The notes: generated by a model not told the origin, from the letters alone. Positions 34,886-44,665 are shown, counted from the stretch's first letter. The stretch is 64,000 nt of DNA from Pedobacter aquae (GCF_008195825.1 NZ_CP043329.1:3410001-3474000); one strand, 5' to 3'. A program made the numbers and translations.

Positions 34886-36094
34886 GGGATACTTTGCATT
34901 TCGGTTAGGATTTATCTTTTAATATCAGATTTCTCTTTATAATCCACTTGATAGGTATGCCGCCAGTATCTCCCTCTGGAGGGAGAATTAAAGAGGGAGG
35001 ACGTTTTTGAGTAAAAAGTGTTTCTTCTTGCGCTCGTTTGCAACGAGTGTTTAACATGGCTTTTCGATTGTATCGATTATTATTAAATCCCTAAACCATA
35101 TGAGGCCGGAAAGCCTTGAGCGAAAATGCTATTTCCAAAAGCTTCACTTAGCTCAGTAATCTTTAATGATAATAATTATCCGCCTCAAGAGCCGGCGGGG
35201 CCCATTACTTTTTAGAGGAAAAAAGTAATCAAAATCCTTGAACAATCCCGCTGGAGCCTTTGCCGCACAAAGCTCTCCCACACTCAAAAACAGTGAGCGC
35301 TTATTTTTGCTAGCAAGCGGTTTATGAACGTTAGTGTAAGCTCGAACACAAAACCGCATTCGCTATAGGCTTAGTAGTGCAAGATTTTTTAATTTCTGCT
35401 ACTGTTTTTTTCGTTTTTCTGGCTCTGGGGGATTGCTCATGCGCTTCGGGATAGGCTGTTTTTTTATCAAAGTTTGTTCCTGTCTAGCAGTAGAAAAATA
35501 CAGAGTATAAAGTATGAAGAACCTAAAAAGCGGATATTTAGTATCTGCCTTTTAAGTATAAAGATGCCTAAAAGCGATATTTAGAGACTTCCAATAATAT
35601 TAAACAAAACTTTCCTAAGAACGAGGGATGGCCTATGAAGATTTGGAAGTGTAGTCAAATAAATCTTTTATAAAAACTCTCATAAAGCAGTATCAGGAAA
35701 CAATCCAACGGGTGTTGTAAATACTTTCATCAAGCAATAGCATTCACACCACTCAGGATTGTGGATAAAGATTTATTTAGACGCAACGACAAATATTCAT
35801 CAGCCTTGCCTGCCTGCCGGTAGGCAGGATTTATTCATTTTTTGTTTATGGTTTTTCTTAGGTATTCATGAACTCGTTCCTCGTTTTTTGGGGACTTTTT
35901 TTTCAAGAAAAAAGTGCCTAGGGTTGGCCGCCTATGAGGCCGAAAAGCCTTGAGCGTAATAGCCAATAAAAGAAAAAAGCCGCTACCTAGCTAGAGCGTA
36001 AAAGCCCATTTACACAAACACTAGTTAAGTTAAGGATGCCCTTCACAAACACCCCAAACTTAAACTCTTTTAAAAGCAATGAAAAGTAAATAAA
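34886..36094. repeat. Gene-free repeat region, inverted composite block
   Basis: After the rest of the CCTCCCC element come, in order, GC-rich modules (TGAGGCCGGAAAGCC near 35101; GCCGGCGGGGCCC near 35190), the module with GGAGCCTTTGCCGCACAAAGC and CACTCAAAAACAGTGAGCGC (35235-35460), heptamers and CCTAAAAAGC...TTTAGG hairpins (35480-35590), the palindromic element at 35630-35805, the CCTGCCTGCCGGTAGGCAGG palindrome (~35808-35827) and a further GC-rich module (35890-35960). The order is the mirror image of 2.6-3.9 kb. No convincing gene is present; short ORFs here are repeat-derived. Confidence 0.75.
35630..35805 (+). repeat. 176-bp palindromic element, copy 3
   Basis: It runs from GGCCTATGAAGATTTGGAAG to AAATATTCATCAGCC with the same internal CGGGTGTTG and CACCACTCAGGATTG arms as the other copies, reverse oriented relative to copies 1-2. 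Confidence 0.85.
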
Positions 36095-36562
36095 CTATTT
36101 ACACTCACTCTCTTCAAAAACAAAACCTTTATCAAAACTGATGGCAGCATGATCTTTAAAATAGGTTTTTCCTAAATAAGATTCTATCTCGCCATAACCT
36201 TGATATAATTTTCCGTCTTTTTTCAAGAAAGCTAATGGATTTTTAGAAACCGTACCTTCTGCCTTAAAAGTATAATCAACAAAAAGTGTATCGCCTTTAA
36301 ACTCTCCTTTTATTTCTCCCTGACTATCATCTTTCTCAAAGAAATTAAAAGCCAACTCGCCTGTTATTTTACCATCAAGGTTGTTTATTTTAAGACTGGC
36401 CGAGTCTTTTCCTACAAGCGCTGTGAAACATTGCGAGGCTAAAGCATCTTCGCTTTCTGCTACTACGGCAGAATCTGTTTGCGTTGTTTGAGGTTGATTT
36501 TGATTACAAGCCATCCATACAGAGGCCGAAATAAATAAAGCTGCAAATACTGATTTTTTCAT
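36095..36562 (-). CDS. Small predicted lipoprotein
   Basis: 155 residues with a lipoprotein signal (SVWMACNQ, Cys at 19), then a Gln/Thr-rich spacer and a mixed alpha/beta-looking body of unknown family (NLDGKITGELAFNF...). Alternating strand-like segments resemble small Bacteroidota lipoproteins that form beta barrels or lipocalin-like folds, but I cannot assign one. The gene starts 13 bp after the CLC transporter stop on the same strand, so the two are probably cotranscribed. Confidence 0.75.
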   Translation of the reverse strand: MKKSVFAALFISASVWMACNQNQPQTTQTDSAVVAESEDALASQCFTALVGKDSASLKINNLDGKITGELAFNFFEKDDSQGEIKGEFKGDTLFVDYTFKAEGTVSKNPLAFLKKDGKLYQGYGEIESYLGKTYFKDHAAISFDKGFVFEESECK

Positions 36563-36575
36563 GGTTTTGATAATT

Positions 36576-37886
36576 TTAATTAAATGTACTTAAATTTTTT
36601 CCGCTTTGTCTTATCCAGAAGGGATGTTTTGCGCTTCCTATTTTTTGTGAGCCATAAATACCGTTATGACCAGAAAACAAGTAAGCCACCACACAACTGA
36701 TAGCTATATAAACGGCAGAAGATGCTCCAAAAAGCTCAATCCCCATTAAAATACAAGCTAAAGGGGTATTGGCAGCAGCAGTAAATACGGCTACAAATCC
36801 CATTCCGCTTAATAAATCTATAGGTAAAGGTAATATGCCTGATAAGGCACTTCCTAAAGTAGCTCCAATAAAAAACAAGGGTGTAACTTCCCCACCTTTA
36901 AAACCTGCGCCTAAGGTTATAGCTGTTAACAAAATCTTGATGATGAAGCCATAATAAGGCTGCTGTATATGAAAGGCATTTTCTATCGTATCTAAACCTA
37001 AACCAATGTATTGTGTATCGCCCCAAATTAATAAAAAGCAAATTACCATACAGGCACCTATTACAGGTTGGGCGTACATATTGGGTATATATTGTTTAAA
37101 ACAGCTACTTATATAATGAGTGGTATTGGCAAATAATCTTCCGGTTAAGCCGAATAAAATACCGGCTAATACAGCTATCAAAATATTTAGTACATTTAAA
37201 TCTGGGATATTCTGAATGATGTAATGACTATGCCCAGGGTCCCACAGATTACAAACCCAATAGGCAATAACAGCAGCAAGAAGGCAAGGTAAAATAGCTT
37301 CGTAAATAATTGTACCAATCAAGAATACTTCTAGGGCGAATAATGTTGCTGCCAGTGGTGTACCAAATAAAGAGGCAAAACCGGCACTTACACCACACAT
37401 CAATAAAATTCTGCGGTCTCTTTTTTTAAGTTTTAGCCAGCTATTGGTTTCATCTGCCAAGGCTGCACCCATTTGTACGGCAGAGCCTTCTCTGCCTGCC
37501 GAACCTCCGAATAAATGCGTTGCCACTGTGCCGATAAAAATAAGAGGCGCCATCCAGAAAGAGATTTTCTTTTTGGGTTGATGTATTTCCTCGATGATGA
37601 GGTTATTTCCTCTCGATGCTTCCTTATTTAGCTTCTCATATAAAAAGATGATGAGCATCCCCGCTAAGGGTAAAAAAGCAATTATCCATACATGTTGTTC
37701 CCGAAAGTTAGTGGCCCAATTTAAAGCCATCAAAAACCAGGCTGATGCTGTTCCGCTTAAAGCGCCAACAATACTACAAATGAACAACCATTTCAATAAA
37801 AACCTAAAGCCAAGGAAATTATCCAAAAAAGTAAGTTGCTTTAACTTTTCTATCTGATTAAGCTTGGGTTTGGTATCGTTCATCAT
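36576..37886 (-). CDS. CLC-family anion transporter, probably CLC-F-like (fluoride/proton)
   Basis: A 436-residue protein with ~10-12 hydrophobic helices. The gating region reads GGSAGREGSAVQMG (127-140) with Glu133 at the proton-glutamate position. The usual GSGIP selectivity block is replaced by SRGNNLIIEEIH (91-102), the GNN-type variant I associate with fluoride-exporting CLC-F antiporters. Fluoride export is therefore the favoured role over chloride channel. No fluoride riboswitch is seen upstream. A small lipoprotein gene follows closely. Confidence 0.75.
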   Translation of the reverse strand: MMNDTKPKLNQIEKLKQLTFLDNFLGFRFLLKWLFICSIVGALSGTASAWFLMALNWATNFREQHVWIIAFLPLAGMLIIFLYEKLNKEASRGNNLIIEEIHQPKKKISFWMAPLIFIGTVATHLFGGSAGREGSAVQMGAALADETNSWLKLKKRDRRILLMCGVSAGFASLFGTPLAATLFALEVFLIGTIIYEAILPCLLAAVIAYWVCNLWDPGHSHYIIQNIPDLNVLNILIAVLAGILFGLTGRLFANTTHYISSCFKQYIPNMYAQPVIGACMVICFLLIWGDTQYIGLGLDTIENAFHIQQPYYGFIIKILLTAITLGAGFKGGEVTPLFFIGATLGSALSGILPLPIDLLSGMGFVAVFTAAANTPLACILMGIELFGASSAVYIAISCVVAYLFSGHNGIYGSQKIGSAKHPFWIRQSGKNLSTFN

Positions 37887-38069
37887 TAAAATGAAAGTTT
37901 ATTTTAAGCTTCTGACCTTTTAAATTTCAAAAAGCAATAAAACTTACCTGTTACTGCTCAAAAATAAAACAAATTCGTTCAAAACCTAATGTACGCTTAA
38001 GGCCTAACATCAGTATTAACAAATTTAAATTTTATGACGTTTAAGAAATTCTTAATCAAACAAATATTG

Positions 38070-38077
38070 TAATTTTG
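38070..38077 (+). promoter_or_regulatory. -7 box of ilvE
   Basis: TAATTTTG matches TAnnTTTG. The implied transcription start (~38083) lies between the two in-frame ATGs and favours the start at 38105 over 38075. A clear TTTG box at -33 is not seen. Confidence 0.5.
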
Positions 38078-38104
38078 CGAGCTATATATTTAGAAAGGAA
38101 GATT

Positions 38105-39169
38105 ATGTTGGAAACACTCGATATTAAGATAACTAAGGTTAAAGCGTCTAGATTGCCACAGGTTGATTTTGATAATTTACCTTTTGGTAGGGTATTTACA
38201 GACCATATGTTGGTTGCTGATTATGTAGATGGGCAGTGGCAAAATTTTGAGATTGTACCTTACGGTGATATAAGTGTGAGTCCGGCTATTTCTTCTTTAC
38301 ATTACGGACAGTCTTTTTTTGAAGGCTTAAAAGCCTATAAACATGCTGATGGAAAGGTTTCTGTTTTCCGTCCGGATAAAAATGCAGTACGTTTCAATAA
38401 ATCTGCAGAGCGTATGTGTATGCCTACTTTACCAGAAGAGGTTTTTGTAAAAAGCATTGCAGCTTTGGTAGATGTAGAAAGAGATTGGATTCCTACTAGA
38501 GAAGGATATTCTTTATACATCAGACCTTATATGTTTGCTACCGATAGGTTTTTAGGTGTAACGCCATCAGAAACGTATAAGTTTATGATATTAACCTGCC
38601 CTGTTGGTGCATATTTTTCTAAAAACTTAAATGTTAAAGTAGAAACCGAGTTTTCTAGAGCTTGCGAAGGTGGTTACGGCTATGCTAAAGCAGCCGGAAA
38701 TTACGGCGGCTCTATGTATCCGGCTAAAAAAGCTTTGGAGCAAGGTTATGACCAATTGATTTGGACAGACGCCAAAAACCACGAGTTTATTGAAGAAATG
38801 GGTGCAGCAAACATCGCTTTTGTGATTAACAATAAAGTGGTAACGCCTTCAACCCGCGACTCTATTTTAAATGGTGTTACCAGAGATAGCGTTTTAACTT
38901 TAGCTAAAGATTTTGGTTATGAGGTAGAAGAAAGAAGAGTTTCTGTTACTGAGGTTTTAGAAGCTATCCAAAACGGAACTTGTAGCGATGCTTTTGGTGC
39001 TGGTACTGCCGCTACCATTGCACAAATAGCTAGCATTACCCATGAAGGTAAGGTTTACGAATTGCCAAACCCATCAGCAAGTGTTTTTGCAAATAAGATG
39101 AGAAGCACTTTAGATGATCTTAAATGCGGTAGAATTGAAGATGCCAGAGGCTGGAATTATATAGTTTAA
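38105..39169 (+). CDS. ilvE: Branched-chain amino acid aminotransferase
   Basis: About 354 residues from the chosen ATG (MLETLDIKITKVKASR). The frame extends to 38075, but that ATG overlaps the promoter box. It is a fold-type IV PLP enzyme of the BCAT1/2 type: VSPAISSLHYGQSFFEGLKAY, the PLP lysine in GYGYAKAAGNYGGS, EEMGAANIAF and the C-terminal GTAATIAQIASI. It interconverts Leu, Ile and Val with their 2-keto acids. No other ilv or leu genes lie nearby, so it is monocistronic here, followed by a long hairpin repeat. Confidence 0.94.
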   Translation: MLETLDIKITKVKASRLPQVDFDNLPFGRVFTDHMLVADYVDGQWQNFEIVPYGDISVSPAISSLHYGQSFFEGLKAYKHADGKVSVFRPDKNAVRFNKSAERMCMPTLPEEVFVKSIAALVDVERDWIPTREGYSLYIRPYMFATDRFLGVTPSETYKFMILTCPVGAYFSKNLNVKVETEFSRACEGGYGYAKAAGNYGGSMYPAKKALEQGYDQLIWTDAKNHEFIEEMGAANIAFVINNKVVTPSTRDSILNGVTRDSVLTLAKDFGYEVEERRVSVTEVLEAIQNGTCSDAFGAGTAATIAQIASITHEGKVYELPNPSASVFANKMRSTLDDLKCGRIEDARGWNYIV

Positions 39170-39202
39170 GCTCTGATTATTATAAAACGAATAAAGAAAG
39201 AA

Positions 39203-39325
39203 GCTGTCTCAAAAATAGTATCTGTCACATTGAGCGGAGTCGAAATGTTCTCTGATATGCTTAGAAAAGGCTTCGACTCCGCTCAGCCTGACACAAAATG
39301 GTAATTTGAGACAGCCTCTTTTTGG
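39203..39325. repeat. Long imperfect palindrome after ilvE
   Basis: Outer arms GCTGTCTCAAA (39203-39213) and TTTGAGACAGC (39305-39315), with inner arms TGTCACATTGAGCGGAGTCG and CGACTCCGCTCAGCCTGACA. The unit is followed by CTCTTTTTGG, so it may also terminate ilvE transcription. It looks like a MITE-type element. Confidence 0.75.
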
Positions 39326-39765
39326 TTTTTATGGATGGGTTTAAAAACCTTAATGATACACTAAGCTACCTGCTTCGGAGCTATTTCGGGCTTTGTTCAG
39401 AACCTAAGGAACATTTCTCGAAGAAGTCTCGAAGCTGTCTCGAAGAAGGTCCCTACCTATTTTAGTGAAATTTAGTCTCGTAAAATCACCAGCTTCTTTG
39501 TGTTTTAGAAACACCTATTAAAATTTTCATATCCCAATGTGGGTGTTTTAATGGCTTTAAAAGCTTTTTATCTATATGGGCTTTGTAACTGTACTCTGGA
39601 AACTTAAAATATAACTGGTTTTTTAAAAACACAATAAATCAGCAATTACAAGAATTTAAGGTGAAATGAAAGAAATTTGAGGTGGTTTTTTGGGGAGAGG
39701 ATACACGAAGTAACTCATGTATTCCTTATCAATAAATTGTAGTCAATCCAACATCCTTTTTACCC
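39326..39765. other. Intergenic stretch without a gene
   Basis: About 440 bp between the palindrome and the serine hydrolase stop. Apart from a short local direct repeat (TCTCGAAGAAG at ~39416 and TCTCGAAGAAGG at ~39439) I see no ORF, RNA or known repeat. Confidence 0.5.
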
Positions 39766-41070
39766 TCAATCTTTCTCCTTCAAACCTCTATCTAACGCAT
39801 CATTTACCAAAGTTTCAAACTTGTTATAAAATTCTCTTTTATGGATGGCAGGGTAAACCTGAGTCATTAAAACGGCTATAGCATTTCTTTGGGGGTCTAT
39901 CCAAAACATCGTATTAAAAGCTCCGCTCCAGCTTAATTTACCCACTTTAGCGCCGTTTGCCAAGCCTTGTTCGGTAGCAATCTCGAAACCTAAACCAAAC
40001 TTATTTTTACCTACTTGTAAATCTCCAATATGGTTTTGGGACATCAGCTCTATGGTTTCTGCTTTTAAAATTCTTTTACCTCCATAAGTGCCTTTATTTA
40101 AAATCATTTGTAAAAACAAGGCATAATCTTCTACGGTAGAGCATAAGCCAGAACCTCCCGAAAGGTAAGTTTTAGCACCTCTAATAGGGTAATTGATGTT
40201 GAATTTACCACTGATAGGGTAAGTTTTTATTAATCTGCCTTCTGGCGTTTCGCTGTACATAGCTGCTAAACGGTAAGTGCTTTCCGGAGGCAAGAAAAAG
40301 TAAGTACTATTCATCCCTATCGGGCTAAAAATATATTCTTTCAAGAAGAAATCTAGCTTTTTACCAGAGGCAACTTCTATCACATATCCTAAAACATCGG
40401 TACTTAAACCATAATAAAACTTAGCATCCGGCTGTACGCCTAAAGGCAAAGTACCTAGCTTTTTCATGCTTTGTTCTATCGTGATATTTTTTACCGTGGC
40501 TAAATCTGGGATATCATGTTTATCATATATTTTTTTTAGGGTAGAATCTGCAAAGCCATAACCAATACCCGATGTATGGGTAAGCAAATGCTTAATGGTA
40601 ATTTCTTTATTTGCAGGTACGGTGGTATAAGTGGTATCGGTAGCGTTAAAACTGGCTAAAACTTGTGGGTTTTTAAACTCGGGGATGTATTTAGAAACAG
40701 GGTCATCTAATTTCAATTTTCCTTGTTCAACCAAAATCATGGTGGCTACAGAAATAATTGGCTTACTCATAGAAGCGATTCTGAAAATATCTGTTGGGCG
40801 CATTAAGGATTTAGTTTCGCGGTCTTTAAATCCAAAGCCTTTATCATAAATAACCTCACCATTTTTTGCCACCAAAGCGGTTGCACCGGCCGTCCAGTTA
40901 TTGATAAGGGCCGAGCCTATTAGGCTATCAATCCTCTCAAGATTCGTTCCCTCAATCTGTAATTTTTTAAGATTTTGGCTAGCTACCAGTTTATCTGTAA
41001 TCTGTTCTGAGCAGGCACTTGTTAACCATAATGCTGCTATAAAACTGAAGTATTTAATGCTCTTAAACAT
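39766..41070 (-). CDS. Serine hydrolase, class C beta-lactamase fold (lipoprotein)
   Basis: 434 residues with a lipoprotein signal (WLTSACSEQ, Cys20) and the SxxK catalytic motif S100-M-S-K103 (IASMSKPIISVATM). The second motif position reads FYYGLSTDVLG in place of the canonical YxN, and LSWSGAFNTMFW corresponds to the KTG-side strand. Such proteins act as esterases or peptidases of the EstB/PBP4* type rather than true beta-lactamases. Probably surface or periplasmic. It starts 1 bp after the upstream AsmA-like gene's stop region, suggesting one operon. Confidence 0.85.
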   Translation of the reverse strand: MFKSIKYFSFIAALWLTSACSEQITDKLVASQNLKKLQIEGTNLERIDSLIGSALINNWTAGATALVAKNGEVIYDKGFGFKDRETKSLMRPTDIFRIASMSKPIISVATMILVEQGKLKLDDPVSKYIPEFKNPQVLASFNATDTTYTTVPANKEITIKHLLTHTSGIGYGFADSTLKKIYDKHDIPDLATVKNITIEQSMKKLGTLPLGVQPDAKFYYGLSTDVLGYVIEVASGKKLDFFLKEYIFSPIGMNSTYFFLPPESTYRLAAMYSETPEGRLIKTYPISGKFNINYPIRGAKTYLSGGSGLCSTVEDYALFLQMILNKGTYGGKRILKAETIELMSQNHIGDLQVGKNKFGLGFEIATEQGLANGAKVGKLSWSGAFNTMFWIDPQRNAIAVLMTQVYPAIHKREFYNKFETLVNDALDRGLKEKD

Positions 41071-41071
41071 A

Positions 41072-42867
41072 TTAATCTTGTTTATCTCTTCTTCTTTGTT
41101 GTCTTTCTGCTTTTCTTTTTTCTCTACGTATTTTAGCTTCTTTTAGTTTAGAAGCCTTTTCTGTAATTTTTTCTTCTTGCTCTTTACTAATGCCTACACT
41201 CTCTTTTAGGCCCATAAAGATAACTTTCCACATCAAATTAAAGAAAGAGCCATCGGCTGGTCTGCTATAAGTTGGGTAAGAAACCCTCAAGGCTTCATTC
41301 TTAGACGGATTACTTTGTTTCAACAATAAAGCATTGGCTACCAAAGAAATTAAACCCATTTTTTTAAGGTTATTATCCTCATCTTTTTTCATGAGGGTAA
41401 CGCTTAAATCATGATAATTAATTTTAACAAAACCACTAGCACTACGGATATTTCCTTTTGCAGAAAAATCTAAACTGTTAATCGTTCCAGACCTAATCAT
41501 CACCATAGCCAAAGGCCTAGTAATGGGGTTTATAGTTTCAATAGGCATTTTTCCTAAAGAACCTTTATAGCTAAAAGCGCCTAATTTATCTGTCAAATCA
41601 AACTTAATATGGATGTTTAAATCGCCACGCCCCAATAATTTAGTTTGTAAATGGGCATCTGCAAAATGGTTTTTGGCAAGAAAGGCCTCGGTATTGGTTA
41701 CATTAAGTAAATAACCTCTTAGTTGATGGAAAGTAATGGTTCCTTTAGCACCAGTTTTAGGGTTATACTCGGCATAAGCAATTTTAGTATTGTTTAGCTC
41801 TACACTATCTGTATGGATAGACCAATTTACCCTTTGCAAAGCTAAATGAGGGAAGTTTTTACCCTTATCAATACCTTTTGGTGCTTTCCCACGGTTTAAG
41901 AAAACAGAAACATCGCCGTTTTTAAGCAGTACCTTTTGTGCCGATACTAATCTTTCATCAATAAGCGAAGGGTAATTGATGTTTTTAAGACTGATGGTAT
42001 CAAAGCTAATTTTATAACGTTCATGCTGTTTCACAAATAAATTAGAAAAATCCATTTCGCTGTAGCGTGGAATTAACCTGAATTGAGTAACTAAAAACTC
42101 CTTTTTCAAGGTAGAAAACTGCATTTTAGCTAGCCTGATATAGTATAAAGAGTCGGCCGTTGAGTAGCTGTAATCTTTCAGTTCTGCAATAATATCTTTG
42201 CTTGTAAAAATTCTGGTACTATCGTATTGTGCGGCAGAATCAATCAAAATATCATTCAATCTAATATTGAGATTATCCAGATTGGTGATATCTGGCTTAT
42301 TTAAAGACAAAGATTTATCAATGTATTTAAACTTTATATTATTCAAGAAAATAGACCCTACCCTTGCCGATTTTAACAAGTGTTTTATCTTTTGGTAAGT
42401 GGTTCTATTATCCTCAAGCCTCTTTTTAGGATATTTTAAACGAGTATAGATGATGTTTAATTCGGGCCGGGTGATGGTTATGGCATCCATATCCAATTTT
42501 CTATCAAAATATATTTTAGATGGATGGACATTTTTAAGCCTAAATTACTGATTTTAAGCTCAAAAAGGTTCTCCGGAGCTTTTTTCTGGGCAATAAGTTT
42601 ATTGTAAACACTCGTATCTGGGTAGATATGAATACTGTCTAAATAAGCGCTTCCGGTTAATACATTGATACGGATATCACTAAACTTTACCTTGTATAAG
42701 CTATCAGAAACATCGGTAACGGCTTTCTGTAAAGCATCAGTAAGTAAAGGTTTCCATTGTTTATTTAGGTAATAAGCACCTACACCTAATAAAAGTATCA
42801 CTACTAAAAATACGCCTAGCAGCCACTTTAAAATCAGAAATTTTTGAGGTTTTGGGCCTGTATCCAT
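41072..42867 (-). pseudogene. AsmA/DUF748-like membrane-anchored protein, frameshifted
   Basis: Two overlapping frames (42867-42478 and 42496-41072) join into one protein of ~598 residues if one A is restored in the AAAAA run (plus-strand T5 at 42531-42535). The joined sequence reads ...ISNLGLK-NVHPSKIYFDRKLDMDAIT.... The N-terminus has one transmembrane helix (FLILKWLLGVFLVVILLLGV), followed by repeated beta-rich AsmA-like segments (KFSDIRINVLTGSAYLDSIHI) and a basic Arg/Gln tail. AsmA-type proteins are implicated in lipid transport or outer-membrane biogenesis. The frameshift may be a real mutation or a sequencing error. Confidence 0.8.
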
Positions 42868-42951
42868 GTTGCATAAATATAAACATTATAAAGGTACCCA
42901 ATTATACAGCCAGAAATATTGTTTACGAAAGGGTTAAATAAATTTAAAGGC

Positions 42952-42964
42952 TGACAAACTGTCA
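42952..42964. promoter_or_regulatory. TGACA-N3-TGTCA inverted repeat upstream of miaB
   Basis: TGACAAACTGTCA is a perfect inverted repeat with a 3 bp centre, positioned about where the -33 element of the miaB promoter would be. A near copy, TGACAAGCTGACA, lies upstream of groES (48316-48328). Confidence 0.45.
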
Positions 42965-42981
42965 TTTTACTAAAAAAATCT

Positions 42982-42989
42982 TAATTTTG
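42982..42989 (+). promoter_or_regulatory. -7 box of miaB
   Basis: TAATTTTG matches TAnnTTTG and lies 19 bp before the miaB ATG. The -33 region carries CTGTCA rather than TTTG. Confidence 0.55.
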
Positions 42990-43008
42990 TAATCCTAAAA
43001 ATGTTTAG

Positions 43009-44544
43009 ATGTTAGAATTGAATATACCTTCTAAAGAGCATGATGAAGCCAGGCAGGGTGAAGCTCTTGTAATAGAGGCAACAAAAAATAACAACGGCCG
43101 CAAATTATATATAGAAAGTTACGGTTGTGCCATGAACTTTTCTGATAGCGAAATAGTAGCTTCTATTCTTGCTGATGATGGTTTTGTAACCACAGCAGAT
43201 TTTACAGAAGCAGATATTGTATTTATCAATACCTGCTCTATACGTGAAAATGCTGAAGTAAGAGTAAGAAACAGACTGAAACAGTTTAGCGCTTCTAAAG
43301 CTAAAAATCCAGGGATGATTGTGGGCGTTTTAGGCTGTATGGCAGAGCGCTTAAAAGCAAAATTCTTAGAAGAAGAAAAACTGGTTGATGTGGTGGTTGG
43401 CCCAGATGCTTACCGCGATTTACCTAATCTCATTAATAAAGTTGATGATGGTAACAAAGCCGTAAACGTATTATTAAGTAGAGAAGAAACCTATGCAGAT
43501 ATCAATCCGGTGAGGTTAAACTCCAACGGAATTTCTGCTTTTATCTCTATCATGAGAGGTTGCGATAATATGTGTTCTTTCTGTGTGGTGCCTTTTACCA
43601 GAGGTAGAGAGCGCAGCAGAGACGCACATTCTGTAGTAAAAGAAGCACAAGATTTATATGCTGCCGGCTACCGCGAGGTTACTTTATTAGGACAAAATGT
43701 TGATTCTTATAAGTGGAAGAAGCCTCACCCTCAATCCCTCTCCGAAGGAGAGGTAAGCGCAGGAGATAGCTTAGAAGCCTTAGATAATAAAGTTATAATA
43801 CAAGAAGAGCCACTAGATAGGAGCTCCCTCTCCTTTGGAGAGGGCGGGGGTGAGGTCGTAAACTTTGCACAATTGCTAGAAATGGTAGCTTTGGTAAGTC
43901 CGGATTTAAGAGTGAGATTCTCTACATCGCATCCAAAAGATATTACCGATGAGGTTTTACACACCATAGCTAAATACGATAATATTTGTAATTATATTCA
44001 CCTTCCAGTACAATCTGGTAATTCTAGGGTGTTAGAAATAATGAACCGTACTTACGACCGCCAGTGGTATATGGAAAGGGTAGAAGCTATCAGACGCATT
44101 ATTCCGGAGTGTTCAATTTCTACAGATATCATTACAGGTTTTTGCTCAGAAACAGAAGAAGAGCATCAAGATACTTTAAGCATGATGGATTTTGTGAAGT
44201 ATGAGTTTGCTTATATGTTCTCTTATTCTGAAAGACCAGGTACGCCAGCGGCTAAGAAATTTAAAGATGATATTCCAGAAGAGGTTAAGCAAAGAAGACT
44301 AGAAGAGGTTATCGCTAAACAACAAATAAACAGTCATTACAGGGCGCAAAGAAGAATAGGTAAGGTAGAGAAAGTTTTGATTGAGGGTTTCTCTAAAAAA
44401 TCTAAAAATGACTATTGCGGTCGTAGCGATCAAAACTTCATGGTTATTTTCCCTGTTGGGGATGCTTATAAACCAGGAGATTATGTGAACGTTTTAGTAG
44501 AAAAAACAACAACAGCAACATTAATTGGTAAAGTGGTTGAATAG
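43009..44544 (+). CDS. miaB: tRNA-2-methylthio-N6-dimethylallyladenosine synthase with an in-frame repeat insertion
   Basis: 511 residues, longer than the usual ~440-480. It has the UPF0004 N-terminal cluster (Cys40, Cys76, Cys110), the radical-SAM motif CDNMCSFC (C185, C189, C192), and a C-terminal TRAM domain. It adds the methylthio group to i6A37 of tRNAs reading U-starting codons. Residues ~238-283 ([13 protein letters not shown]...[12 protein letters not shown]) have no place in the family. They are the translation of a ~133 bp palindromic repeat inserted in frame between YKWK and [10 protein letters not shown], inside the radical-SAM barrel. The frame remains open, so the protein may still work. 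Confidence 0.92.
   Translation: MLELNIPSKEHDEARQGEALVIEATKNNNGRKLYIESYGCAMNFSDSEIVASILADDGFVTTADFTEADIVFINTCSIRENAEVRVRNRLKQFSASKAKNPGMIVGVLGCMAERLKAKFLEEEKLVDVVVGPDAYRDLPNLINKVDDGNKAVNVLLSREETYADINPVRLNSNGISAFISIMRGCDNMCSFCVVPFTRGRERSRDAHSVVKEAQDLYAAGYREVTLLGQNVDSYKWKKPHPQSLSEGEVSAGDSLEALDNKVIIQEEPLDRSSLSFGEGGGEVVNFAQLLEMVALVSPDLRVRFSTSHPKDITDEVLHTIAKYDNICNYIHLPVQSGNSRVLEIMNRTYDRQWYMERVEAIRRIIPECSISTDIITGFCSETEEEHQDTLSMMDFVKYEFAYMFSYSERPGTPAAKKFKDDIPEEVKQRRLEEVIAKQQINSHYRAQRRIGKVEKVLIEGFSKKSKNDYCGRSDQNFMVIFPVGDAYKPGDYVNVLVEKTTTATLIGKVVE
43723..43855. repeat. Palindromic element inside miaB
   Basis: Terminal inverted repeats CCTCACCC (43723) and GGGTGAGG (to 43855), each with an adjacent hairpin (CCTCTCCGAAGGAGAGG on the left, CCCTCTCCTTTGGAGAGGG on the right), and a ~60 bp AT-rich centre. 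It is a MITE/REP-like unit read through by miaB. Confidence 0.8.
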
Positions 44545-44630
44545 ATTTTAGATGCGAGATTTGAGACGCCGGACAAGAACTCATATCTCAATCTTCATAC
44601 TCAAATCTTAAGATAAGGTAGCAAGCATAT

Positions 44631-44665
44631 ACTCAGTACTTTCTACTTTGTACTTTTTACTTAAA
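44631..44665 (-). repeat. Heptamer array, 5 units, before the sigma-54 activator
   Basis: ACTCAGT ACTTTCT ACTTTGT ACTTTTT ACTTAAA in exact period 7, ending 4 bp before the ATG at 44670. It is the complement of (AGTANAA)n. Confidence 0.75.

Larger units (their letters stand above)
33423..35006. repeat. CCTCCCC...GGGAGG element split by an IS
   Basis: The left part (CCTCCCCCTACGCCCCTCGAGAAG, read at 33423-33446) and the right part (from 34876 through CTCCCTCTGGAGGGAG to AGAGGGAGG near 35000) form one element of ~155 bp once the IS is removed. An uninterrupted copy lies at ~50742-50887. Confidence 0.75.

Noticed and set aside
35759-35953. 64-residue ORF with CLPAGRQ
   Set aside because: It is the translation of the CCTGCCTGCCGGTAGGCAGG palindrome and neighbouring repeat DNA.
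37887-38070. Fluoride (crcB) riboswitch upstream of the CLC gene
   Set aside because: The region is A+T-rich and contains none of the conserved GC-rich pseudoknot pieces on the minus strand.
42478-42496. Programmed frameshift between the two AsmA-like frames
   Set aside because: The AAAAA run is short, and no stimulatory pseudoknot or stop-proximal arrangement is evident. A plain one-base deletion explains it better.
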